64,000 nucleotides of DNA from Siderastrea siderea (Eukaryota; Cnidaria; Anthozoa; Scleractinia; Rhizangiidae), in assembly GCA_964030785.1 (NCBI GenBank), contig OZ034975.1:43138569-43202568 (forward strand). The letters run 5' to 3'. The notes beneath the pieces are model-generated. The model did no database searches. It worked only from the letters and a program-made list of their open reading frames with translations, and was not told the DNA's origin. The translations under genes were made by a program, and so were the position numbers. This document shows positions 1 to 11,673 of the stretch, piece by piece (within the stretch, counting starts at the first letter, position 1; each line of letters starts with the position of its first letter).

Positions 1-245
1 CAGAACGCGTAAACGGTTGGAGCTTAGCCGGGCTTCTCTAGCCTGAAGCAGCTAAGAGTATTGGTACTCCTCCTGGATGGCATGCTGTCCATGACAGGGT
101 TACCCCCAGCAGAATGTCACCTGGGCAGAGAGAGACAATGTAGATATAAAGTTTCTTGTCTGAGGAAACAACACAATGGCTGCCAGGCACCACGTCTGGA
201 GTCCAGCCCAATAACAGCACAGTACCCCAACACTACGGACAAAAT
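1..245 (-). mobile_element. tRNA-derived SINE copy (conserved central domain plus tail)
   Basis: Read on the minus strand, this stretch has a degenerate tRNA-like head (about 245-175), a central domain (about 170-115, with CAAGAAACTTTATATC followed by TCTCTCTCTGCCCAGG) and a tail with GGGGGTAACCCTGTCATGG and GCATGCCATCCAGGAGGAG. The same order of head, central domain and tail is seen at 27640-27815, and the tail unit is the monomer of the minisatellites at 17015-18778 and 27196-27640. It ends about 25 bp from exon 3 of the PPP2R3 gene. The assignment to a SINE with a conserved central domain is from recalled family structure. Confidence 0.6.
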
Positions 246-269
246 GATCATAGAAAAACTCCTCCTTAC

Positions 270-3200
270 CTGTAAGAGTGGGACAAAGTCGTCTGATTCG
301 AGATAATCTGGAGAATGCTTTGTGCTTAACAGTTGAACAAATCTTGATGCATCATCATGACACTGAGATGTTAAGCTGCAACAAAATGGTTACAAAAGAA
401 ATCATACATTCAAAATTAATAAATTTTATGCTCTTATAAAATTGCTGTACCTTTCAATAACATGGAAAATCGGAGGTTACCAAGAACTAAACTGCTATTA
501 ATGAAATGATTCATTTGCAAGACCAACAAACCTAGAATAGGAAGAGATAACTTCAAAAATAAATAAAGGGGCTTAAGTTAAAAGAAACTGTGGTGCTGCA
601 TCAGTGGGGTCGAAGTGAAACGCAAAAATTTGGATTTGTCAACTGAGTTGCTTTTTCTATATTGCCACACCGGGGCAACACAGAAAGCTGTAAAAACAAA
701 GAACAAATTAAAATTCTTTCAAATTGGCACCCTTAAATCCACACAGAATCAACAACTGCTTTTCATTCAACTTATTATTTTTATTCTTGCTCATTTCTCC
801 CATTTCCACTGATAGCTTAGCTCCACTCTTCACCATATAAACCACATTCGTTTTGACTAAGACAGGCTTTCTGACAGGGTGCGGGAGAAAAATTAAAATT
901 GTGCGGGATTTTGGGGGCAAAGTGTGTGGGAAAAAACGTCAATTGTGTGGGGAATTGTGTGGGTTTGCGTAATCTTGTGACAAACCAAATATTCAACCTC
1001 CAGTGTTCTAGCCAGACCTGATAGGGAGGAAATTCTGTATAAATGAAAAATGCGACTAAATTTCTTTCTTTGGCGATAGATATATACCCAGCAGTTGCCA
1101 ATTTGTCGCTTTTTTTTCTTACCAAAGCGTAGTTTGACTTGAAACTAAAACTGTGTCTGTATACACAAAATCATGTTGCGTGACACGATAAACTTGATCG
1201 GGTTATATTAAGTAAACGCATGCATAAAACCAAAAATAAAACTTCGGTATAAAATATTGCCGATCTAAACGAGTTCCTTTATAAAAAAAATCCCTGCAGT
1301 TTTGCTGTCTTTATTTAATAGTATGTAGTGTGAATAATTCCCCGTAAAGGTTCACAAATTCTACGAAGTTAGCCACAAAAACACAAACGAGATGTATGCA
1401 AATTGCGTGCTAAATGTGGTTTGATACAGTGTTTGATGGCATGTTTGTTTTTCTCCCCAACTTACCCAGGAGATCGTAGAACTTGCATTTTCTTGAATGA
1501 AAATGCCTTTCACGTGAATGAAAAAAATCAAATCTAGTACCGGTATGCGGATCAGAACTTAATAATTTTCTTCTGACCGAAGTTTAACGATTCAGTTTCT
1601 TTGTCAATTCGCAAATTCGATCAGGCCTTTGCGAAAATAATTCAGAAACAGTGACAGTCATTTCGGTGCCATGGTTCATTTCTTCGGCATTTCTACTTTG
1701 TTCCCCGACATATTATTGAGTAAAAACTCTTTCCCGCCAAGAGTCTTATTTTTGGGACGTTTTTGACCCAGAGACATTGAACCACTTGTGACGTCATCAT
1801 TTTTGACGTCACCAGATCGTTTTGATAAGCAGCTAACACAGCAAGGACAGATCCATCCAACGTGTGTCCATTTTGAATATCGACCAAATTCTGGCAGAGC
1901 TATACCAGAAAAAACATGTCCAATTTTGGGTGCAAAGATGGTGGTAAAATAGGCCAAGTCACCTAGTTGATCAATGTTTGATGTCCAGGTGTTTAGAGGG
2001 GCTGAGGCCAAAACTTTTCCAGTGGATAGAAAGGGGATAAAGGCTAGAAGATAAAGAGAAAAGAAAGGGAGAGAAAAAGGAAAGCAAAAGAAGCGAGAAA
2101 TATCCGCAAAAAAAAAAAAAAATCTTGGCTTATGCGCATGTGTGAAAACAAAATATTGTACAAATTACAACAGAAGCTGACTCAAAATCTAGCTAAAGTG
2201 TAAGAAAATGCTTTTGTAGCAAAGTTTAGTGGCATTTGGCAACACAGCACTTAAAAACCGCTTTAACGGTAAAAAAAAAGCGTTTTTTTTTAGTAAAATA
2301 GGCGGGTGGGAAAGGGTTAAACTGAACGAGGAAGTGATACGCTTGAAAACAAAACCCGATTATTGAAGTTGACTAAAAGTAGATCGAACTGAAACTAGTG
2401 CCCAGGCCGGTGCAAAGTGACGAAAGAATGCCTTGTTGCTTTTACATCCGCTCGAGCAATCAAGGAAAGCGATTTCTTGATTGTTTTGGAAGGTAAATAG
2501 CCTGGAAATAGTAAAAGGTTTTAGGAATCTTGGTAATCAATAGGATACCTGATTTAATTAAACACTGTTGGTATTACATGAAAATTTAGATTTATCAACT
2601 GAGTTGGTAACAAATTGGCCATAGCAGTCTTAAAAAGCTGAGTGCAGACATTTCGAGCATTCGCTCTTAGCAGGCCTTCTGACAGGGTGCACGGGTGCGG
2701 GACCGCACAATTCGGTCAAACCCACACAATAATGCACAATTCCCAAAAACCCGCAAAATCCTGCACAATACTGAAAGATTTGCTTAACATCCTTCTTTTT
2801 GTAGTCATGAGCAGAAATAAGAAGGAAAACAATCGACTGGCAAATGCTAAGACAAAGTGAAGTTTATGGGTTGGCAAATACAGAGCTAAGACAAAGTGGA
2901 GTTTATGGGTTGACAAATACAGAGCTAGCAATTTAATTACGGTATTTAAAATACCTTTTCCACATTACTGTAAACATAGGTAAAGTAACAAATCCATTCT
3001 TATGCCCTCCTGCTGCTGAAAACAATGGCTCTCTCCAGTAGAAAGGTAAGCCACATGCCTGAAAAATAAAATGATAAAAAATAGGATTTTTTAGTACACA
3101 GTGATAAAGTTTGATTACTTTTAACTTAGTTTTCCACCTTTGTTGAGAGGAAACAAACCGAAGTCAGCTTGAGTTGGTTTTCTGGAGGCAACCGATCAGT

Positions 3201-6134
3201 CAGCCAGTCAGTCATTCAAGCAAGTAGTCACAGTGATACATTTGCCTCAGCTATGACAAGGGTCTAAGCAAAGTTGGCAATAACAACCAGAAAGAAAGAT
3301 AGAATATTCAGTTTGTCACAAAAAAATTAATGTTGACAAGGGAAAAATCTGAGGCCCCAGTGGGAATCGAACCAATGACCTCTCATACAGGATCAGGCAC
3401 TCTAAACATGTAACTACAGGGAGGCTTGTGGAGAGCAAGGTCATATTTAGTAGCTTTGTTTTGACAAATGTCCTGCACACTACTAGGATCAGCAATGACA
3501 AAAGCACCATGTGTCAATAATAAAGATAGACTGCAAGTAGTCTCTAATTTTGGCGATGGCGATTGTGGGGTGGGCAAATACACACACGCGAAATGGGAAA
3601 TTTCAAGGAGTTGTGACGTGAAGTGTGTGTGTGTTTTGCCTGCCCTACATTGCCATTGCCAAAATTAGAGGTTACTTGCAGTCTATAATAAAGAAAGGAA
3701 AGATGGTAAATTTTAAGCTCAGAAAGAAATAAGGAAGATGGAATATTCAGTTTGTCACAAGCCCGGGACAAAGAAAAGATCTGAGAAGCCGAAGGGAATT
3801 GAACTTATGACCTCCCATACACTGGTCAGGCACTCTTAATCCCTGGTTGGTGGCCCAGCTAAGAAGTTGGGGTATGAATCCTGGATTTACAGCCTGGTGA
3901 TCTACCAACTAAGCTGACTGGGTAGTGGTTAAATAACAATTCCTTAAATTGTGGCTAGGTTTAATTTCTACAATTTGTGCTACTGAAGAAGTCATGTGAA
4001 CTAAAGATTGGCTTATTGAGAAAACAAATGATAAAAACAATGTTTACTTTGCAATCTATGACCTTCTAACATTTCTAAAGAACATTTTAAAATGTCCACC
4101 AAATACCTAACAACAATATTATAACAGCTGCGATGCTTTTAAAATTAACTGTTGGTGCCAGAGCTTACCTAATTAAACTTATTTGGTGGGTTTAAATAAT
4201 CCCCAAGAGGGACCCTAAATTTGTCACTTCTTCAATTTTCTTTGACATCTTAAAGCAGGCTAACAAAAATAATTTTGGCCAAAAAACACAAAGAGGAAAC
4301 AATACAATTCTTTACTTCAACGGACACCCCTTTAATAATAAGTGGTCATTAATATTCATTCCACATGCATGCTTCCTAAATACTAGAAAGTTCTTAACAC
4401 ATTAAGATGTCACCAAATTGGTTCAATTTTGAAAAGTCTATGGGCTGAAAACATTCATGAACCTTTATAAGTGTTGAGCAAAACATGAAGTTAAAACTGA
4501 CAGTTTGTGTGAAAACTGAATTCTACTGATTATGAGAAATCATTTACTTCATTTAATATTCAAGGTGAAAATATCATTATAATTCTAAAGGTTATGCATG
4601 AATAAATATTGAAAGACATCTACAAAAGTATTTTAAAATCACAAAGGTTTCCACTTTTTCTTTTTATAAACAACTTTTCTTTAACTGTTACAAAAATATT
4701 GACTTAATCTTCCAGCCCTCTTTGATATCAAGCACAGTTCTCCTCAACAAAACGGACAAAAATAAATATTCAGCTAGCAAGTCCTTTCATAATTTTTAGG
4801 ATTTCTCAAGAAAAAATGTTAAAAAGATTCACTTGAACGAAAAAAAATATATAAGCCTACGCTTTATTGCTACCAGTAGCTATTAGCTTACGGTATTAAA
4901 TAACGTTGAAAATACGACGCCAAAAATACAAAAGAATAGTTATGTGACTTGAAACAAAAGGGCGATAAAGAGTGAACTCAAGTTTATTGCAATATTTCTG
5001 CCCATGTTGAGAAACGAAGCGGAATACATCCAGATGTCAAAATACTGAGACACAGAATGTAATAATACAACAAAATTTTGCGAGCGGTACGTGCTTGCAA
5101 GAGCTCTTAGATTTTACTTGCCGTTCTGTCGGACAGGTTCAAGTGCTTTATTAATATGGCTTTTTCTTTCTAGACGGCTACACAAACAATCATCCTCAAA
5201 GATATTAAAACATTGTCCTTTTTAAGTAGATAAGCTATTTCCGCCAGTATTAAAGAAACATTTTCATCGTCGCTGTCTAGTATACAGAAAGTATAGGATT
5301 TCACAGAGTGTTATTTATTTGGAACGTATACAGACGTGACCAACGATCACCGTAAACAATGACTGCAAATTTACAACCGTCGAAATTCGGACCGAAACCA
5401 GGGACAAAACATGAGTTGGGAAAAGAGAAATACCTGATCACGTTGCAAGCAACTTTTCGTGTTGACTCAGTGGTTGAGTTGACAGGTCACGAACGCTGAA
5501 CAAAACAACAAGAACCCGCTCGTGATCGAGTTAACTGAGTAGCATACGTCACGCTACTACCACAAACTCGGCGGGCTGTATAATTTTACATTGAAAAACA
5601 CACAAGGAAAAAAGATAATACCTTGGCTACTGCTCCAAACTCTTCTTTCGGTATACCACCTTCAAGAAGATTGAAAATTTTCGCCACTTTCCTCAACGCG
5701 TCCTCACAAACCGTAGAATCGTCTGGCTTCCCAAACGGGAAGTGGAACCGCGGCAAGTTCGCAGCGCAACCGGGAAAGATTCTAACATTGTTCAAAATCA
5801 AAGCTTTGTCCTTCATGAGATTCTTCGTCCCTTCATGGTTCTCTATTCTGGGAGAACGCGGTGGCGATTTCGAGCCTGGCCTACGCGAAGACCTTTCTCG
5901 AGGACTGCGCGGTGACCGCAACAAAGGTGAACTGGATGGTGGGGCCGGAGGCGAAATTGGTCTAGTACCGCCTATTGTATCAGGCGAATGTGTCAATTGC
6001 CTTGGAGACAATGGGCGGCCCTGTATTAACTTGTTCAAATCATTTCTGAGAACTCTTTGAGTTTCGGGCATAGAGAGCCAGCGTAGAAACAATTCATCCA
6101 CTTTTACTTTGAGTATAGGTGATAAGTGAGCCAT
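270..6134 (-). CDS. PPP2R3: PP2A regulatory subunit B'' (PR70/PR48-like), 5' three coding exons, partial
   Basis: B''-type subunits bind the PP2A A/C core, direct its substrate choice and bind calcium through EF hands. Minus-strand exons: 6134-5622 (513 bp), 3058-2955 (104 bp), 375-270 (106 bp), all GT-AG and joining in frame. Together they give about 241 residues. The N-terminus has KVKVDELFLRWLS (residues 9-21), close to the start of human PPP2R3B. A basic linker (about 40-97) follows with eight Ser-Pro sites. Then come RFHFPFGKP, ACGLPFYWREPLFSAAGG in exon 2, and CHDDASRF with LESDDFVPLLQ in exon 3, matching the conserved core before the EF hands. The EF hands and the catalytic-core-binding region lie beyond the left edge. 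I chose ATG 6134 because it matches the vertebrate short-isoform start; an in-frame ATG at 6170 would add 12 residues. Whether it is orthologous to PPP2R3A, B or to their ancestor cannot be told from this fragment. Confidence 0.9.
376..2954. other. Intron 2 of PPP2R3
   Basis: No exon was found here. Two dispersed repeat fragments are visible: a stretch sharing GATTTGTCAACTGAGTTG (about 632-650) and GATTTATCAACTGAGTTGG (about 2589-2607), and two stretches following CTGACAGGGTGC (about 870 and 2680) that are rich in GTGCGGG or CCGCAC. An A/G-rich run lies at 2040-2130. The rest is unrecognised AT-rich sequence. Confidence 0.5.
3301..3517 (-). mobile_element. tRNA-derived SINE, family 2, copy 1
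   Basis: The minus strand carries a degraded box-B (GGTTCGATTCCC at about 3366-3377) and a tRNA-like body upstream. The surrounding sequence (GTTTGTCACAA at one end, GGTCATATTTA, and GCACCATGTGTCAATAATAAAG at the other) is shared with 35085-35285 and in part with 3743-3840, so this is a dispersed family. The copy is interrupted near its right end by the MITE at 3527-3685. Confidence 0.55.
3527..3685. mobile_element. Palindromic MITE with 9-bp target duplication
   Basis: The 159-bp element is flanked by the perfect direct repeat TAATAAAGA at 3518-3526 and 3686-3694. Its ends are inverted repeats beginning TAGACTGCAAGTA, and the complementarity continues inwards for about 60 bp (CTAATTTTGGC against GCCAAAATTAG). 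It contains no coding sequence. A 9-bp duplication fits a MULE-type (Mutator-like) transposase acting in trans; an 8-bp hAT reading is less good because the ninth base also matches. Confidence 0.8.
3743..3840 (-). mobile_element. tRNA-derived SINE, family 2, copy 2 (fragment)
   Basis: Begins with the same CAGTTTGTCACAA as the copy at 3301 and has the same order of GGACAAAGA, a degraded box B (GGGAATTGAAC on the plus strand) and GACCTCCCATACA. It stops before the distal part that the other two copies have. Confidence 0.45.
3850..5621. other. Intron 1 of PPP2R3, right part
   Basis: AT-rich sequence between exons 1 and 2 with no recognisable coding or repeat structure beyond short A and T runs. 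Confidence 0.4.
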
Positions 6135-7172
6135 TTTGTCGTCGACGCGGAAAACGTTCAAAATATGCAACAGTAATCAACTGTCGATGGATGTCAATAA
6201 TTCACGTCCTTCCTCCCATTACAACTGAGTGGACGAAAGTTGAAATAATCTTCAAAATCCTCTTATGAATGGTTAAATTGGTCAGCTCGCAACCGCAAGT
6301 ATGATTTCTTTCAATTCCAACGTTGATTTCGTTTTATAGTAAGTGTCTACCTCACTTGCGGATCTTCATGTAAAACCAAGATGTAATTCTATCCAGAGAC
6401 ATTCAGCTCGCTTTGACACCAGCCCTATGATAAAACTGTTACAAGGCAGACTGGGGGAGTAACCTGGCTTCACTTTATGCCATAATTTCCCATCTTCCTG
6501 ATTCGAAATAAACTGAAAATCGAATACGGCGCGCGACGAACAACGAAAAACAGAAACGTGACCAGCGGTCGATCAGCAGGAAATATGCGTTCGTTTCCAG
6601 TCTCTTTGGAAACGTGAAAGGGTGTTAGGAGGGTTGGAGGTGGAGGTCCCCTCCAAGCTATAGCTAACCGCTTTGAGGAAACTTTTTCAAAGCCGAAAAG
6701 GTTTTCCCCCAAAATTGCAAAATTACCTCAAACAATCGCCTCCCTGACTTTTAAAGTACGTTCATAGAATTTTCACTCAAAGAAGGTTTGTTTCGCAAAC
6801 CGAAATATCGGGCAATTTTTTTGTTTCATACATTTTTTGCTTTACGTATTTCGTCTTTTGTGTCTTCGTTTCTTTAACTGCCGTAAGGCTCAGTCGTTCC
6901 GTATATTTTTTTACTTCAAAAGTTTTACTGATCCAGGCCTACTTAAGATCCGGCAACTCTCAACGCCTTGTCTCTGTGGTCCTTCCAGTTTATAAACTTT
7001 GTATGATGAATATTTACCCCCCCCCCCCCTGTCACGAAAACTCAGGGATTGTCACCAAATCGATAAATTTTGTATGGAGTGCATGAATACGAATCCAATA
7101 ATTCTAGGAATAATTGCCTTCAATTTAAAGCACGGCAACCTAAAACTCATGATCTAAGGTGAATTGTGCAGT
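6135..7172. promoter_or_regulatory. 5' flank of PPP2R3 and unassigned intergenic sequence
   Basis: Holds the putative promoter and 5' UTR of the PPP2R3 gene by position only; no TATA box or other decisive motif was identified. A C-run lies at about 7017-7029. Nothing else is recognised. Confidence 0.3.
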
Positions 7173-7352
7173 TGAGAAAATATCCATACTCCCCCCGTGG
7201 AAGGTTTTATGTTTTGACCCCCACCCCTTTCCCCCAAAGAATTCCAGTTTAGCTTCATACTTTGCTTCTAAAATTTTGGCTTTTAAGAGTCCCCTCCCCC
7301 TAGGAATTTCTGATGACCTTCCAGGTGGGGAGTATGGATTTTTCCTGGAACT
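7173..7352. mobile_element. MITE with GGGGAGTATGGAT-type ends
   Basis: The left end (AAATATCCATACTCCCCCC then GTGGAAGG) is the inverted complement of the right end (CCTTCCAGGTGGGG then AGTATGGATTTTTCC). A relative lies at about 35575-35675, where GGAGCTTAACCTTCCGTGG is followed by GGGGAGTATGGATATTTTC and the same CTGGAACTACA end. Non-coding. Confidence 0.6.
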
Positions 7353-7600
7353 ACAAGTAACATAAATATTTTGGAAGAAACCATCAACCTCAGATCATCA
7401 CATCTGGACTCAAAGGAGTAGATTTAAAAGTAGTAGATTTAATTAATGATTAACAGGACCTAGCACTACTATGATTTTGTGACACCCCCCCCCCCCCCCT
7501 GACAAAGTCCCAGTGGGAGGGGGTGACTGGGTGATTGCCCTTTTTGGGCATGAAAAGTTGTTTGCTCTTAGGGTCCTAAAATGAGCCTGTCAAAAATCCT

Positions 7601-7991
7601 GGGGGGGGGGTACTCCAGATTTCAAGTGATGGGGATGATTGAAGGATTTTTTTGGGTTTGAAATTTTCGATTCTGGGATTTTTTTGGGTAGGAGAATTTG
7701 GCAAGTATTTTTCTTGTGTGTGGCTCAATTTAGTTAGGGATTTTTTTGGGTATTCAAAACAATCTCAAGATGCTTGGTAGTGCTGACTGCGTAGTTCGTG
7801 TTATATCGTGTAATCCTTTCTGGAAAATTTTAGGGCTTGGAAATTCGGCATGAGATTTTGTGGGGGTTAATTTTTGGTTTAGGGATTCTTTGGGTTTTGT
7901 TGGAAGCACCGGGGATTTTTTTGGGTTTTAATTTTTGCCCCCATTCGATCATCTCCGTCACTAGAAATCCGGAATACCCCCCCCCCCCCCT
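7601..7991. mobile_element. MITE with G-run/C-run termini
   Basis: The ends are inverted: a G-run followed by TACTCCAGATTTCAAGTGA at left, and TCACTAGAAATCCGGAATA followed by a C-run at right. The interior repeats GGGATTTTTTTGGGT several times. No ORF of interest. The family looks abundant in anthozoan genomes from memory. Confidence 0.7.
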
Positions 7992-8144
7992 GGGTCAAAA
8001 ATAGAGGTACCTTTTGGCAATATCAAAATATTACACGAGGTACTTGCCAAAGAGAACTGCTACCTCCACAGGCTTCCCATCCCCTCTTTGTGTGGTGTGC
8101 TGTGCATTTATGATGTCTGTACTAGCAAAACTAAAAGGGAAATT

Positions 8145-8316
8145 GGCAATTTCTGAGTTGTCTCGTACCTCTTTTTCAAAGCGAGCCTTGGTGCACAGCC
8201 CTTCATATGAAAATGAGTTCTCAGTCACATGCAAATGAAACTCATTAAATTTCATATGAAAGGTTGTATGCCAGGTCTCGCTTTGAAAACGAGGCACAAG
8301 ACAACTCAGAAATGGC
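8145..8316. mobile_element. Palindromic MITE
   Basis: Near-complete inverted repeat: GGCAATTTCTGAGTTGTCTC at left against GACAACTCAGAAATGGCC at right, then CAAAGCGAG against CTCGCTTTG, then TTCATATGAAA against TTTCATATGAA near the centre. Non-coding; a transcript would fold into a long hairpin. Confidence 0.75.
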
Positions 8317-8875
8317 CTATTAATGGCTTTTAAAACTGACAAAAATGCAGTAAAAACTAAAAATTACTGCCATGTTGTTTTTTGTCTTTCTGTGTTTACT
8401 TTGGCAAATTAAGCCTCACAAAGGGTGATTTTATGAGGATGTAGAACCGCAGGCCTCAAGTTACCAACTAAACACACACAAAAAAGGCAAATTACATGGC
8501 AATAATTTTAAGTTTTTATTTCATTTTCATCACTTATAAAAGCCTTAAATTCAATTGCCTTAAGTTTTGTTACTTTGATATTAAAACAGTACCGATACAG
8601 CTGTTTGTTAAGCATGCAGTTCCTCTTAGGGGTGAAACCAAATTTGATCCACACCTACAAAATGAGACTCTGGAGTTTGTTTACAATTTCAAACGATCAT
8701 CTCCGACTAAATCACATGGAGATCCCAGCGCACTGGCAAAAAATTGGCCACGGCTCTGCAGGTTTAAGCTAACTCTGGGTTAGTGTCCAATACTTTGAAT
8801 ACATAAGTGTAAAGAAGATCCTCGCAGTTATTAACGCAACTTATGCAGTTGCGAAAAGAAAGCCTGAAAAAATCA

Positions 8876-8950
8876 GGCTTGCCGGGATTCGAACCCTGAC
8901 CTCTGCGATACCGGTGCAGCGCTCTAGCTAACCAGTTGAGCTAACAAGCC
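8876..8950 (-). tRNA. tRNA-like sequence within repeat (not a typical functional tRNA)
   Basis: Minus strand. Box A (TTAGCTCAACTGG) and box B (GGGTTCGAATCCC) are intact and GGCTTG pairs with CAAGCC. The D arm has a 4-nt TAGC insertion compared with the two plus-strand copies, so it is probably inactive as a tRNA. A T-run follows the 3' end, as in a Pol III terminator. Confidence 0.45.
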
Positions 8951-9263
8951 AACTGGGAGCTGGTCATTAAATTGGTTCGTAATATACCCGGGAAAGATGA
9001 AGATGAAATTATGAATATATGAAAACTCATATATATGAACTGCGGAATGAAGAAATAAGTGTAAAGAAGATCCTCGCAGTTATTAACGCAACTTATGTAG
9101 TTGCGAAAAGAAACTGCATAAGTTGCATTAATAACTGCGGGGATCTTCTTTACACTTATTTCTTCATTCCGCAGTTCATATATACGAGTTTTCATATATT
9201 CATAATTTCATCTTCATCTTTCCCGGGTATATTACGAACCAATTTAATGACCAGCTCCCAGTT

Positions 9264-9334
9264 GGCTTGTTAGCTCAACTGGTTAGAGCGCTGCACCGGT
9301 ATCGCAGAGGTCAGGGTTCGAATCCCGGCAAGCC
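9264..9334 (+). tRNA. tRNA-like sequence within repeat
   Basis: Acceptor GGCTTGT against GCAAGCC, T8-A9, D stem GCTC/GAGC, a weak anticodon stem (CTGCA/CGCAG) around CCGGTAT, and T arm GGGTTCGAATCCC. The nominal anticodon would be GGT (Thr), but position 33 is C rather than U and the arm lengths are off. I therefore read it as a SINE-type tRNA relic with Pol III boxes A and B and a TTTTTT terminator right after it. Confidence 0.5.
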
Positions 9335-9511
9335 TGATTTTTTCAGGCTTTCTATTCGCAACTGCATAAGTTGCGTTAATAACTGCGAGGATCTTCTTTA
9401 CACTTATTTCTTCATTCCGCAGTTCATATATATGAGTTTTCATATATTCATAATTTCATCTTCATCTTTCCCGGGTATATTACGAACCAATTTAATGACC
9501 AGCTCCCAGTT

Positions 9512-9582
9512 GGCTTGTTAGCTCAACTGGTTAGAGCGCTGCACCGGTATCGCAGAGGTCAGGGTTCGAATCCCGGCAAGCC
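9512..9582 (+). tRNA. tRNA-like sequence within repeat, second direct copy
   Basis: Identical in sequence to the copy 248 bp upstream, including boxes A and B and the following T-run. Confidence 0.5.
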
Positions 9583-9712
9583 TGATTTTTTCAGGCTTTC
9601 TTTTCGCAACTGCATAAGTTGCGTTAATAACTGCGAGGATCTTCTTTACACTTATTTCTTCATTCCGCAGTTCATATATATGAGTTTTCATATATTCATA
9701 ATTTCACTTTGA

Positions 9713-11673
9713 ATACAGTTTTTAAGTTATCTTTGGTTGGGAAATTTATTTTTACTGTTGTAACTTGTCATTTAAATAGCACAGAAATGCTTTCTGAAAA
9801 GAGTCAGAAGAAGTTTGGTCAACTTTTAACCTAGGGTCAGCATTAATCAGATTTCAAACAACTGGGCCCAGTATGTAAACAGCTACCTTGCAAATAACAT
9901 AGACTTGCACAAACTTGTAACAAACAAACTGAAACCAAGAATTATTGTTTTTTTTTCTTCAGCTGTTAAAAAAATTGGCGAGAATGCTGTAGGCTGAATA
10001 ATTTAACACATGCTTATAATCAAGAAAACATACACCTGTTAGTGGTATGTAGTTTAATATAGTTTGACAGTAAAGTTCAATAAATAACAAACCCTTGAAA
10101 GAAAAACACAAAGTTAAACCAAGTTTCTTGTTTAACATGTAACTGACAGTTACAATATTCTACTTGATGTCTTATGGATACTCCTTACAGTACTTAGATA
10201 AGAAAATAATTACTATTAATAACATTCATTTTATGAACAAAAGAACCAAACAGTGTAAACTATAAAATATACCATAATGATAACCAGGTAAAACAGAAAT
10301 TTGCTAGAAGGGCATCTGACCTTTTCTTGAAGAAGTTTCACAATAACTTTTAATTAAGAATTTACATTTCTTTTCAAAGAACATACTTACAATCACATAT
10401 AGGTTAATTTTCCAAGAATTTCTTGAAAGCCAGGCATTCCACAGGGTACCCAAAACCTGGCATTCCACAGGACACCCAGCTATCAAGATGCACTTCTTTT
10501 TAAAAGCTCTGACCTCAATACTATCAAAATCACTAGAGTAGTAAAAACACTGTTGGGACTTTGAACTGGGGGTAGCTGAATTCTTATCACATGGTTTTAA
10601 AAAATGTCTTGTGTTCACAATGAGAAGCACCACATGAGGTAAAGCTCTGCACCATGAGCTTCCATTCCTTTCGGAGTCGCTTCCATTTATTCTAACGAAA
10701 ACGACTAAAATACAGAGCTCTCAAGTCTCATGCATTGAGCATGAGACTCACGCAAACGAATGCAATCTTACATTCTCACGCAAAAACTATTATTTCTCAC
10801 GCATTTAAGGTTTTTGATTTAAACAGTTCATTTTGAGGCAGAAACTTGCTGCTTAATCTGCCTAAGGAACCATCATTCTGGGAATAATGAACTCCATGTT
10901 TCCTTTGTACCGGCTTCGAACGCTTTCCAACAGAGGAAATTCTCATGCAGGGCCAGCCTGTCAGAGTGAAAGCATGTAGACTGAAGGAATTCCTGTTTTT
11001 CAGCACTGTGACATGTTAATTTGACTTCTGGATGAATGACAATGTTAAGAAAGAGTTGACATTAGTCCAATTAAAAGAAAAATTTGGGTTTAAATAGTTA
11101 CTTTTGAAGGGTCACATTTCCGCTCAGAATAAAGGAAAACACGTCTTAGCTACTTCAATATTTCAAAATTTTCTGGGGAAGCATGCTCCGAGACTTCCCT
11201 ACAAAGGTGACGCCTTCAGCGTCAAAATAGACGGCTATGCTGTCAAAACTATCACTCTTTGGCAACAAATCAACTTGAGAGCTCTGAAAACATGGATCCA
11301 GAGTTCCAATTGAAAGAGCATTTCAGCAATGGTGGGGTCCAGAGGGTACAAAAAAGTTTTCTAAACTGCAGTGTTCTTACAAAAGCAAAGTAAATGACCA
11401 CTTCGCAAAAGAGGTTTCCGATCGGCGGGTCTCAGAACACGAATCACACGAAATTTTTTTAGACCATGTGACCAATTTTTTTAAAGCCATGTGATAAGAA
11501 TTGAGCCACCGCCAGTTCAAATTCCCAATGGCCGTTTTACCACTCTTGATTTTGATAGTTAAAGCACAATATTAGGTGATAAAGGCAACAGGAAGTCTAC
11601 CACATTATAGCTGCAGCATGATGTGCACAGACTTTGTCTGGATGATGGCAGTGTGAGGTCTTTAAAGTCACTT
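9713..11673. other. Intergenic sequence, mostly unrecognised
   Basis: No gene found. A direct repeat of CAGGCATTCCACAGG-like sequence lies at about 10432-10475. A hairpin (GTCTCATGC/GCATGAGAC) lies at about 10725-10750, inside a stretch of CTCACGCA-like words also seen around 47800 and 49760. Confidence 0.35.

Larger units (their letters stand above)
8810..9708. repeat. 248-bp unit array, one inverted and two direct copies, each with a tRNA-like sequence
   Basis: The unit runs from GCAACTGCATAAGTTGCG through GAGGATCTTCTTTACACTT, AT-rich sequence, CCCGGGTATATTACGAACC and GACCAGCTCCCAGTT to the tRNA-like body and a GCCTGATTTTTTCAGGC hairpin. One unit is on the minus strand (about 8810-9110). 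Two direct units follow at exactly 248-bp spacing, then a partial unit ending near 9708. The junction near 9110 is a palindrome. Near-identity between units implies recent amplification. Related, more degraded sequence sits at 52780-53110. Confidence 0.85.

Noticed and set aside
7017..8000. Long C and G runs as signs of assembly error
   Set aside because: They sit at or near ends of MITEs that carry such runs as part of their termini, so they need not be errors, although exact run lengths may be unreliable.
9019..9712. Repeated 84-codon ORFs in the tRNA-like array
   Set aside because: They read through tRNA-like bodies and occur in both orientations of the same repeat; no protein signature.
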